This document shows positions 7,799-14,385 of a stretch of 33,351 bases of DNA, piece by piece. Made by a program: the position numbers and the translations under genes. The DNA is from Mesorhizobium sp. (GTDB lineage Bacteria > Pseudomonadota > Alphaproteobacteria > Rhizobiales > Rhizobiaceae). Every line of letters begins with the position of its first letter. The first letter of the stretch is position 1. Where the stretch lies: positions 1-33,351 of the forward strand of contig NZ_JANINM010000321.1 of assembly GCF_024509055.1 (NCBI RefSeq), in the 5' to 3' direction. The notes under the pieces are model-generated. The model was not told the DNA's origin. It made no database searches and saw only the letters and a program-made list of their open reading frames with translations.

Positions 7799-8518
7799 TC
7801 AGTTGTTCGCCTGGACTTCCTTGCCGAACGCGGCATCGCCACGCACGTTGAGCGAGAGCCAGACGTTCGGGTTTTCTTGCGACTGGCGCTTGAGGAAGTA
7901 ATAGCCCGTGGCGTCCCAGGAGCGGATGTTGTCAACGAGGTTGTCGAGGATGAAGTCGCCCTTGTCGGTCTTCACCGTCAGGATGGCATGTCCCGCGCCG
8001 TCCAGGTCGTAGACGACGGTCATGAGCAACGCTTGCCGGGGAAATCCGGCATCGAGCAGCAGCTTGCGCTTGAACAGCGCGTAGATCTTGCAGTCGCCCT
8101 TGCCGTCCACCGGGTAGTCCCAGTGGTCCTGGGTCGTGCCCCAATGATCGAGATTGCTCTCGGGCACGATGTAGCCATTGACCTCGCGGTTGATCCTGTC
8201 GAGGGTGTCCCATGTCGCGGCAGTCAGCTTGATGTCGGCCGCTGGCAACACAGGCACCTGGCATTCTTCAGGACGTCGGCCGCAGAAATCGACCCAGCCG
8301 TACGGAATGCTGGTCTTTCCGCCCACCGCCGCCGCGGTCGCTGACCCCATGGTCGTGCTCGGCGAACGGCTTGCACGGAAGCTGACGAGGTAGTTCCTGA
8401 AGGAAGCTGGATAGTAGGGTTTGGAGCTTGCCTGGACTCCGACCGACCCGGCATTCGCAAGCGACGCAAACCCCAGCAACGCCGCTACCAGCGGCGCAGT
8501 CAACCGACCCGACGACAT
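7799..8518 (-). CDS. Periplasmic transglutaminase-like cysteine protease (BTLCP)
   Basis: A 239-residue protein of the bacterial transglutaminase-like cysteine proteinase family (BTLCP, DUF920), the family that contains LapG. An N-terminal signal peptide (about 1-23, ending SLANA) points to the periplasm. The catalytic triad is visible: Cys143 in GKGDCKIYALFKR, His177 in GAGHAILTV and Asp192 in FILDNLVD. I chose the ATG at 8518 because it places the signal peptide at the N-terminus; an upstream ATG at 8581 would precede it with 21 unrelated residues. LapG homologues cleave surface adhesins under c-di-GMP control through LapD, but neither LapD nor an adhesin is adjacent, so the substrate is unknown. 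The upstream region contains a consensus CtrA box at 8589-8604, which would tie expression to the cell cycle. Confidence 0.85.
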   Translation of the reverse strand: MSSGRLTAPLVAALLGFASLANAGSVGVQASSKPYYPASFRNYLVSFRASRSPSTTMGSATAAAVGGKTSIPYGWVDFCGRRPEECQVPVLPAADIKLTAATWDTLDRINREVNGYIVPESNLDHWGTTQDHWDYPVDGKGDCKIYALFKRKLLLDAGFPRQALLMTVVYDLDGAGHAILTVKTDKGDFILDNLVDNIRSWDATGYYFLKRQSQENPNVWLSLNVRGDAAFGKEVQANN

Positions 8519-8588
8519 AGCCGTCCCAACTCCAAACCCTTTTATGGGGTGAAGCAAACGCCCCGCCGCGGGGGCCGTCAAATTAATT

Positions 8589-8604
8589 GTTAACGAAAGG
8601 TTAA
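8589..8604 (-). promoter_or_regulatory. Consensus CtrA binding site upstream of the BTLCP gene
   Basis: Read on the minus strand this is TTAACCTTTCGTTAAC, an exact match to the CtrA consensus TTAA-N7-TTAAC. It lies 71 bp upstream of the protease start codon, inside an AT-rich patch (8580-8607) that also carries the flanking inverted repeat AAATTAA/TTAATTT. CtrA is the conserved alphaproteobacterial cell-cycle regulator; its binding here is inferred. Confidence 0.5.
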
Positions 8605-8680
8605 TTTAGGCGGCTATCTGTGCCCCACCTGCCACTAGCCGTCGAGAGGCCCGGCGACGCTAGTTTGCCGGGGGAAGCTA

Positions 8681-8697
8681 GCCATCCAAGGGATGGC
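8681..8697. repeat. Small perfect hairpin upstream of the MFS gene
   Basis: GCCATCC (8681-8687) and GGATGGC (8691-8697) form a perfect 7-bp stem with a 3-nt loop. A CCGGC/GCCGG pair at 8651-8671 lies just before it. No T-tract follows, so it is not a plain terminator; it may be part of a structured leader. Confidence 0.35.
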
Positions 8698-8777
8698 CGA
8701 CGGCCGGGTCCTACATGCCACGGCGGGACAATGCGTTGCCAAGAAGACGATTCTGGTGGCGTTTGACACCGAGTTTT

Positions 8778-8798
8778 CAGTAGCACTGCACGCTACTG
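8778..8798. promoter_or_regulatory. Perfect dyad upstream of the MFS exporter gene
   Basis: CAGTAGC-N7-GCTACTG is a perfect 7-bp inverted repeat whose right edge lies 44 bp before the MFS start. A GATAAT hexamer (8801-8806) follows immediately and could serve as a -10 element, which would make the dyad an operator over the promoter. The regulator is unknown and is not encoded next to it. Confidence 0.4.
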
Positions 8799-8842
8799 GA
8801 GATAATGGGCTTTCGCCCCTTGCTGTACAGAGATTGACAGTC

Positions 8843-10486
8843 ATGCCTTCGACCGAGGACGACGCATCCACAGGGTTGCTGGCGCCACTGAAGAACCCGA
8901 CCTTTCGTTCCGTCTTTCTGGCATCCCAGCTTTCAAGCCTGGGATGGCTGATGCAGACGGTGGCGCTCGGTTGGCTTATGGCAACCGTTTCCAGCTCGGA
9001 CGTTTTGGTTGCGCTGGTTCAGGCCTCATCGACCCTGCCGGCCTTCTTTCTGGCGGTGTTCGTCGGCGCCATTGCTGACAACTATAGCCGCCGCATGGTC
9101 ATGATCGTCGGTCGCAGCCTCATGATGGCAGCCTCAGCGATGCTGACAATCCTGATGGCGCTTGGCATTCACAATCCGTGGATGATCCTCGTTTTCAGCT
9201 TTCTTGACGGTTGCGGCATCGCGCTCAGTGACCCCGCCTGGCGAGCCTCGATCGGCGATATCGTGGAGCGCCGCCATTTGCCGGCGGCAATCACGCTGCT
9301 CAATGTCGGGTTCAACACCGTGCGCAGTGTCGGTCCTGCGCTCGGCGGCATCATCGTGGCCGCCTTTGGGCCCCTCGTTACGTTCGGGCTTACCACCCTG
9401 GGCTTTGTTGCCCCTCTCACTGCCTTATGGCGCAACAAGTGGAAGGTCCAAGGTTCAGCGCTGCCGCGTGAAGCGCTGAGAACGGCCATCTATGACGGTC
9501 TGCGCTTCACGGCGATATCCTCCGAAATCAAGTCGACGATCGTCCGCGGCACTCTGTTTGGATTTGCAAGCACCTCTACCCTGGCGCTGCTGCCGCTGAT
9601 TGCCCGCGACACTTTGAAGGTCGGCCCTGTCGGTTACGGCATCATGATGGGTGGCTTCGGCGCCGGCGCGCTCGTGGCCGGGCTCAAGAATCCGGCGCTC
9701 AGGCGCAAGCTCACGCAGGAATGGCTGGTGGTCCTCGCTTGCCTCGCATGCGCTCTTTGTGAAATCTTGCTGGCGCTCACATCGTCGCTTGCCTTCGCGA
9801 CGGCGTGTCTCGCCGTTGGTGGGGCAGGTTGGGTGACGGCGTGGTCCGGACTTGGCGTTAACGTGCAACTGGCAAGTCCGCGCTGGATCGTCGGACGCAC
9901 GGTCTCGATCTACAGCGCGTTCACCTACGGCGGCATCGCGGGCGGCAGCTGGTTCTGGGGCGCGATCGTCCAGAGCTACTCGCTCCCGTCGGCAATGGCG
10001 TGGTCCTCGGTCGCGACGCTGGCTGTTGCCGCGCTCGGGTTCAGGTGGCCGATCAGCAATCGTTCTGAATCGGAACTCGAGCCCTCCGGAGGGTTTCATG
10101 CACCCGCGGTCGCCCTTGATCTGAAACCAAGAAGCGGCCCCATCCTTGTCACAACCGAATACACGATCCTTGAGGGGGATTTGGATCAGTTCATGAAAAT
10201 CATGCAGAAGCGCCGCTACGCCCAAAGCCGCGTCGGCGCCCGGCAATGGACGCTCACGCGGGACATCCAGCAGCCGTCGCGATGGGTCGAGTCGTTTCGG
10301 ACCCCAACCTGGACCGACTATCATAGGCTGCATCACCGCCTGACGGAGGCGGACATGGAGTTGGAGCACGCACTTCTGACACTCACAGCTGAGACGAGCC
10401 CGCCACGAACAAATATCCTGATCGAGCGCCCTGCCGGAGGAACCCGCAAGTCTTATTCGCCGATGGCATATCTGTCGCACAAATAA
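8843..10486 (+). CDS. MFS_3 (EntS-like) exporter with C-terminal soluble domain
   Basis: A 547-residue inner-membrane transporter of the MFS_3 group (enterobactin-exporter-like). It has about 12 predicted membrane segments between residues 20 and 410 and the conserved inter-helix motif ADNYSRRMVMIVGR (about 78-91), typical of the loop between helices 2 and 3. Unlike short MFS pumps it continues with a soluble tail (about 440-530; segments LVTTEYTILEG and RVGARQWTLTRD) that resembles the small ferredoxin-like antibiotic-biosynthesis-monooxygenase fold found at the end of many MFS_3 proteins. I chose the ATG at 8843 (MPSTEDDASTGLLAPLKNPTF), since the 50 upstream in-frame residues look non-coding and cross the dyad at 8778-8798. 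The substrate is unknown: siderophore, drug or metabolite export are all possible. No operon partner is adjacent. Confidence 0.85.
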   Translation: MPSTEDDASTGLLAPLKNPTFRSVFLASQLSSLGWLMQTVALGWLMATVSSSDVLVALVQASSTLPAFFLAVFVGAIADNYSRRMVMIVGRSLMMAASAMLTILMALGIHNPWMILVFSFLDGCGIALSDPAWRASIGDIVERRHLPAAITLLNVGFNTVRSVGPALGGIIVAAFGPLVTFGLTTLGFVAPLTALWRNKWKVQGSALPREALRTAIYDGLRFTAISSEIKSTIVRGTLFGFASTSTLALLPLIARDTLKVGPVGYGIMMGGFGAGALVAGLKNPALRRKLTQEWLVVLACLACALCEILLALTSSLAFATACLAVGGAGWVTAWSGLGVNVQLASPRWIVGRTVSIYSAFTYGGIAGGSWFWGAIVQSYSLPSAMAWSSVATLAVAALGFRWPISNRSESELEPSGGFHAPAVALDLKPRSGPILVTTEYTILEGDLDQFMKIMQKRRYAQSRVGARQWTLTRDIQQPSRWVESFRTPTWTDYHRLHHRLTEADMELEHALLTLTAETSPPRTNILIERPAGGTRKSYSPMAYLSHK

Positions 10487-10822
10487 GAATGCCCTGTTGA
10501 AGCGCTTGATCTCTGTAATGCCGCCGCTGCGCACGAAGGGGGTGGCGGCAATTGCGGGGGCGGGGGTGGTGGCTGGAAAATGACCGACCATGTTCTGCTC
10601 CTCGGTACTGCGCGCGGGGCAAGCCGGCTAACCGAGCAGCCGTAATATTAGCCATTTTGAATAAAAACACTTGGCGCTCATTTCCCTGCGCTTTAGCCCA
10701 AGAATCCTTTCACGCTGTCGTCGGATGGCTCCGGTCCCCAGGCACTGCTAACTTGGGGATGAGCGCCGGCATGGAGCGGTCTCCCCGCACCTGTCAGCGT
10801 TGCCAGACGGCCGGCTCTCGTT

Positions 10823-10862
10823 GCCCGCTGCCCGACACCTCGCGCAGCGGGCTTTTTATTTA
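10823..10862 (+). terminator. Strong rho-independent terminator (orphan, plus strand)
   Basis: GCCCGCTGC (10823-10831) and GCAGCGGGC (10844-10852) form a perfect 9-bp stem with a 12-nt loop, followed by TTTTTATTTA. The nearest plus-strand stop codon is that of the MFS gene, about 340 bp upstream, so it either ends a very long 3' UTR or a separate short transcript. Confidence 0.8.
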
Positions 10863-10870
10863 CGCAAAAA

Positions 10871-10900
10871 GGCCCCGGAACTGGGTCGGTCACCGGGGCC
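10871..10900 (-). terminator. Rho-independent terminator of the minus-strand hypothetical gene
   Basis: GGCCCCGG (10871-10878) and CCGGGGCC (10893-10900) form a perfect 8-bp stem. On the minus strand it is followed by TTTTTGCG. It lies about 110 bp past the stop of the gene at 11011-11475 and 8-10 bp from the opposing plus-strand terminator; the shared A/T tract serves both. Confidence 0.7.
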
Positions 10901-11010
10901 TCAGCCATGTACGATCTACCAGCATGTCCGTTTATGACGGTGGGCTAAGCCAATGACCCGCGCAATTTTGCGTAGTCGTTTGCGCCTGAATGTCGGCTTT
11001 GCGAGCGCTC

Positions 11011-11475
11011 TTACTCGCTCGCATGAGTGAAGATGCGCAATGCCGGCCAATGGGCCATCGCCTCCCGTAATCTGCTGAAGAGTTGGCCTTGTTCTTTGAA
11101 GGCGGAACGCACTTGAACAGCCGCCCAGCCGGCTTTCATGGTCCCGCCGACATGGCAATGGCAAACAATGGCGTGCAACTGCCAATCCGCCAGCTCGAAG
11201 AAGCGCTTGGCTTCGCCGTAAGTATCATCCTTCAATCCCTGCGCGCACAAGATTGGATCGGCGAAAGCGACGCTGAGGGGAGAGCCAAGGCACTGGGCCT
11301 TGCTGCGCACATCCAGGGACATGAATTCTGTCCCGGGAAAGGCACTCAGGCACCGCTCGGGATTTTGTTCGAGAAGCATTGCCCACCGCTCCAATCGCTC
11401 ACGTCGCGTCATGGCCGGAAAGGTCGGTTCGACTTCCGCAATCCCATGCAGCTGTTCAACTGTCTGATGTTTCAT
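11011..11475 (-). CDS. Conserved hypothetical protein
   Basis: A 154-residue soluble protein that I recognise only as a type of conserved hypothetical found in rhizobia. There is no signal peptide or membrane segment. An Arg-rich helical start (MTRRERLERWAMLLEQNPER at about 22-41) is followed by a central block with DDTYGEAKRFFELADWQLHAIVCHCH at about 83-108, in which His101, Cys105, His106, Cys107 and His108 cluster; a metal site is possible but unproven. I chose the ATG at 11475 because it is preceded by AGGAGACGGTC, a good Shine-Dalgarno; an in-frame ATG at 11499 would lie upstream of this site. Its terminator is at 10871-10900. A near-match to an EcfG promoter (GGAAC-N16-AGTT, minus strand) lies at 11557-11581. 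Confidence 0.7.
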   Translation of the reverse strand: MKHQTVEQLHGIAEVEPTFPAMTRRERLERWAMLLEQNPERCLSAFPGTEFMSLDVRSKAQCLGSPLSVAFADPILCAQGLKDDTYGEAKRFFELADWQLHAIVCHCHVGGTMKAGWAAVQVRSAFKEQGQLFSRLREAMAHWPALRIFTHASE

Positions 11476-11767
11476 GACCGTCTCCTGTTCGCGAGGCACT
11501 CCACCGCCAGCGAGCCCGCACCGGCAGGGCTAGCCTCATTCGTCCCTATGCAGGCGAACTTGAATTCGGTCGTGAGGTTCCATTGCCGAGAGAAATTGAA
11601 CGGCAATTCGATCTCCGCTCACCGAGAACCCTCAAAGGCTTTTGCGATGGCCGAGCAGCCGTCCGAGCAACGGATAGAGCTTCGCCGGTCCACTGGTGCG
11701 GTATGCTTAAACGTCTGTTTCCTTTCGAGCGATAGGTTGACGCGAAACATTTCGGGTCATCCCTTTC

Positions 11768-11986
11768 ATGTCAGTGCATGCCTTCCCAATTAGCCGAGAG
11801 CTTCCAGCCATTCGAAGCGTGGCAATCGCAATCGCCAGGCTTCCCAGCGACGAGGCGGCTAAGCTCTGGCGGGAGACTGCTGTGCATCTGCTTTCCGTCG
11901 CGATCGAACGTGGCCAGAGCGCCAACGATGCGCGCACTGAAGTCCGTCGCTTTTTCGACGCTGTTCAGGCGGCCCTGGCCGCTTAG
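11768..11986 (+). CDS. Small DUF6074-like protein
   Basis: A 72-residue protein whose pattern (AFPISR near the start, then alternating Arg/Ala helices, LPSDEAAKLWRETAVHLL at about 25-42 and EVRRFFDAVQAALAA at the end) matches the small rhizobial DUF6074 type as I remember it. Function is unknown; it is probably cytoplasmic and helical. The 292 bp upstream (11476-11767) hold no other supportable gene. It is followed after 99 bp by another small plus-strand gene, but a shared transcript is not certain. Confidence 0.6.
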   Translation: MSVHAFPISRELPAIRSVAIAIARLPSDEAAKLWRETAVHLLSVAIERGQSANDARTEVRRFFDAVQAALAA

Positions 11987-12085
11987 CCGAACACGACTGA
12001 AGTCTGGCCCTCAAAGGCATAGGTCTGACCCTCGCAACCGAATCCCGGTCGATCGGTTGTTGGTCCCGCTTGTCGAGGAGGACTT

Positions 12086-12280
12086 ATGAGCAGGGCAAAG
12101 ACTGGACCGGGCTGGGAAGCCGCATATGACCCAATCGAGTTCGCGCAAAAACATGGACTCACGCTGCGGCAGGCCGAAGTCGTCATTCAGGCAAACGGAC
12201 CCTCGAAAGAACGGTGTGATGTTGCGGCGCCGATCTTCCTGAAGGCCGTCCGTGAAATCCGTAGCAATACGCTGAAATAG
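12086..12280 (+). CDS. Small DUF3606-like protein
   Basis: A 64-residue protein resembling DUF3606, with the core YDPIEFAQKHGLTLRQAEVV at about 14-33: an aromatic/Phe-Ala-x-Lys-His-Gly segment and a helix typical of that domain. The start is well supported by GAGGAGGA seven to ten bases before the ATG. DUF3606 proteins are small, often stress-associated proteins of unknown function in rhizobia. The gene ends two bases before the stop codon of a minus-strand gene. A pair of imperfect direct repeats, GTCTG(G/A)CCCTC, lies upstream at 12002-12012 and 12023-12033. Confidence 0.65.
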   Translation: MSRAKTGPGWEAAYDPIEFAQKHGLTLRQAEVVIQANGPSKERCDVAAPIFLKAVREIRSNTLK

Positions 12281-12281
12281 G

Positions 12282-12500
12282 TTAGGAACCGTAAGGTGCC
12301 GCTGCGGGCACGATCTTTAGAAGCTTCCTTCTGGCTGCTTTCGCGCGCCTTTGCTGAGCCCTGATGCGGTCGCAAAGAGCGAGACCGACCGCGAGCCCGT
12401 AATTCTCGCCAAGCATTTCTTCTGACTGTCTGAGAGAGTGTTCCGCCCGCTTGGCGTGTTGCCTTGCGGCCGCAATTTCCAAAACGACTAGTGCTACCAT
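12282..12500 (-). CDS. Small basic hypothetical protein
   Basis: A possible 72-residue protein, rich in Ala and Arg and mostly helical, with a likely coiled-coil segment (AARQHAKRAEHSLRQSEEML at about 11-30) and a basic tail. I do not recognise a family. The start has no good ribosome binding site, and codon use is less biased than in neighbours, so it may be a poorly expressed, foreign or spurious gene. It converges with the DUF3606-like gene, with stop codons nearly touching. Confidence 0.4.
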   Translation of the reverse strand: MVALVVLEIAAARQHAKRAEHSLRQSEEMLGENYGLAVGLALCDRIRAQQRRAKAARRKLLKIVPAAAPYGS

Positions 12501-12662
12501 TGTACCGGATTCTTTCAGGTCACGGTCCCTTCAACAGACCAACCCTCGCCGCCGAGTTTTGTTCCGATGTTGCATCGCGAGCCGATTGGCAGGGTCGAAT
12601 GGCGGCTAATGGACAACCGCAGCCCATGGGCGCACCATTCCCGGCCGATGTCGCAGTGAGCC

Positions 12663-12680
12663 GTGGATCGTGTGATCCAC
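12663..12680. repeat. Perfect hairpin in the DUF3592 gene leader
   Basis: GTGGATC-GTGT-GATCCAC forms a 7-bp stem with a 4-nt loop, ending 16 bp before the ATG at 12697 and next to its GGGGAAG ribosome binding site. It could affect translation or be a protein-binding dyad. Confidence 0.35.
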
Positions 12681-12696
12681 TTTCGGGGAAGCGGCA

Positions 12697-14256
12697 ATGA
12701 GGGATGAGCAGGGCGCCGAGGAAAAAAGGCGGCGTGGCGGGCGCGTGCTGCTGGCAGGTGTCGCGCTGGCTATCCTGGCGCTCGCCGCATGGTCGGGCCG
12801 CGGATGGGTTTCATCTTGGTTCGCCAGTTCCTACGAAGGCTCGGTTTCGATCCTGACAATCGATGAGCCGGACGAAACCCGGCTGAACCGGGCTTTCGAG
12901 CAGGCCCGGCTGACGACGCAAACCGATGCGAAACTCACCATCCAGGATGCCGACAGCCATTTTCGCCATGCCACCGTTACTGTCACGGCACCGACCGCTG
13001 CTCAGGCGATCGCGGCAGCGAAGGCGCTTTCCGATTCGATGACGACGGCTTTTGGTGACGGCGGTCCGGGTCACATCTCAACAGAGGCGCGCCGGGTTGC
13101 CGATCCGTTGCCCAACGGGGCGAGCGAAACCTCGCTTGCCGCATTTGCTTTCGGCGCCCCGCTGGCCGGGCTGATCGCTCTCGTGCTGATATTGCGTGGT
13201 TGGCCAGGCTTCTCTCAGGATCTGCCGAGAGGCTCCGGGCTTCTGGCCGGCACCAGCGCCGCGCTCGCCGTCGCGATCGTCCTGCTCCCAGGCTGGGCGG
13301 TCATGGCGCTGTTCGGGGTCAGCTTCTTCGCGGCTCTGGCGGGCAAGATCGTTTACAACGCCCGTCTGGCTGAAACGACAGCCCTTTGGCCTTCCGCGCG
13401 CGGGCGCATTGTACGATCGGGGATGCGCACGGCACGGCGCTCCGGGACGGATGCTCCGCGTGTCGGCAATGTGCCAAGCATCGAGTATGTCTATGATGTC
13501 GGTGGGGTCGAGTATCGCGGCCATCGTATCCGGGCCGGCGACATCATTCCCGACAGCGCCGAGGCGACGGCAGCGCCCGATCGCTACCGCGTGGGCCGAG
13601 AGGGTCCCGTGTACTACAATCCAGTCGATCCAAAGGATGCGGTGCTCGAGCAAGGTGCGCCGCTGCGCACCACAACTGCTTACGCCGGGGCCGCCGCCAC
13701 GCTTCTGATCGGTGCGGCGGCTGTCGTGTTCTTCATGCGCATTGGCGATGTCATCGCTTTGCTGCAGCCCTATTTCCCCGAGGGGGCTGTGGTCCAAGGC
13801 GCCCTGTTTTTCGGCGCGGCGGGGCTGCTGGCACTGGTCATCCTTGTTTCCGATTATCGCCAGGCGTCCGCAGCCGCGCGGTGGCCGAAAGCCCAAGGCA
13901 CCGTAATTGCCAGCGTCGCCGAGGCTCACAAGCAGTTGGCACATGGAAGCGGCAGTGGCGGGTCGGCGGTTACCATGTGGTCGCCCGTGGTTGAATTCGG
14001 CTACAGCGTTGCGGGCAACAACTATCACAGTGCGAGAATTGCATTTGGCCCAGCGGTTTCCGGCAGCAAGGAATGGGCCGAAGCGGTTGTCGCGCGCTAT
14101 CCAAAGGGCCTGAACATTGTCGTGTCCTACAACCCGACAAACCCTGCGATCGCAGTGCTTGAACCGCGCGTCGCCTTCAAGTGGTTGAGCCTTGCCATCG
14201 TAGCCGGGCTGTTCGGCGCGGCCGTCTTCTTTTCCGGAATATGGCGGCTTGGCTGA
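12697..14256 (+). CDS. Membrane protein with two DUF3592 repeats
   Basis: A 519-residue polytopic membrane protein. One helix at about 16-34 is followed by an extracytoplasmic region (about 45-145) and several further helices (about 147-168, 182-218, 330-347, 367-385, 497-515). Two DUF3592 units are recognisable: the first from WPSARGRIV (231-239) through VEYVYDV-type strands to VYYNPVDPKDAVLE (305-318), the second from WPKAQGTVI (396-404) to VSYNPTNPAIAVLE (476-489). Each unit sits between helices and should form a small beta-domain. The N-terminal region, with VTVTAPTAAQAIAAAKAL (93-110), is reminiscent of chain-length-determinant (Wzz/PCP-type) proteins, but this is inference. Function is unknown. 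A GGGGAAG Shine-Dalgarno precedes the ATG. The diguanylate cyclase follows after 129 bp on the same strand. Confidence 0.75.
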   Translation: MRDEQGAEEKRRRGGRVLLAGVALAILALAAWSGRGWVSSWFASSYEGSVSILTIDEPDETRLNRAFEQARLTTQTDAKLTIQDADSHFRHATVTVTAPTAAQAIAAAKALSDSMTTAFGDGGPGHISTEARRVADPLPNGASETSLAAFAFGAPLAGLIALVLILRGWPGFSQDLPRGSGLLAGTSAALAVAIVLLPGWAVMALFGVSFFAALAGKIVYNARLAETTALWPSARGRIVRSGMRTARRSGTDAPRVGNVPSIEYVYDVGGVEYRGHRIRAGDIIPDSAEATAAPDRYRVGREGPVYYNPVDPKDAVLEQGAPLRTTTAYAGAAATLLIGAAAVVFFMRIGDVIALLQPYFPEGAVVQGALFFGAAGLLALVILVSDYRQASAAARWPKAQGTVIASVAEAHKQLAHGSGSGGSAVTMWSPVVEFGYSVAGNNYHSARIAFGPAVSGSKEWAEAVVARYPKGLNIVVSYNPTNPAIAVLEPRVAFKWLSLAIVAGLFGAAVFFSGIWRLG

Positions 14257-14385
14257 GGCGCATCGGGGTCGATCTTGGCTGTCGCGGCCACGTGCCATGT
14301 GGAGTTAAGGGCCGAAGGCTCGTTAGCACCGTGATAAGGATTTGGTAATAAAATTTGGTCATGGACCCGGCCTCATCCCGCGTCC

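Larger units (their letters stand above)
10487..11010. other. Gene-free stretch with two back-to-back terminators
   Basis: These 524 bp between the MFS gene and the minus-strand hypothetical gene contain no supportable protein gene; the only long frame would run through both terminators. An AT-rich patch (about 10640-10672) could hold a promoter. It is followed by hairpin-forming sequence, including the stem TCCCCAGG (10735-10742) with the TTGGGGA region (10752-10759), and a strong plus-strand terminator. That makes about 10680-10860 a small-RNA candidate. Confidence 0.45.

Noticed and set aside
10552..10956. Plus-strand frame of 134 codons in the gap after the MFS gene
   Set aside because: It would run through a strong plus-strand terminator and a second terminator, has no ribosome binding site and no protein-like pattern.
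12002..12033. Imperfect direct repeats GTCTG(G/A)CCCTC, 21 bp apart
   Set aside because: Only two copies with one mismatch, not linked to a promoter element; too weak to call an operator.
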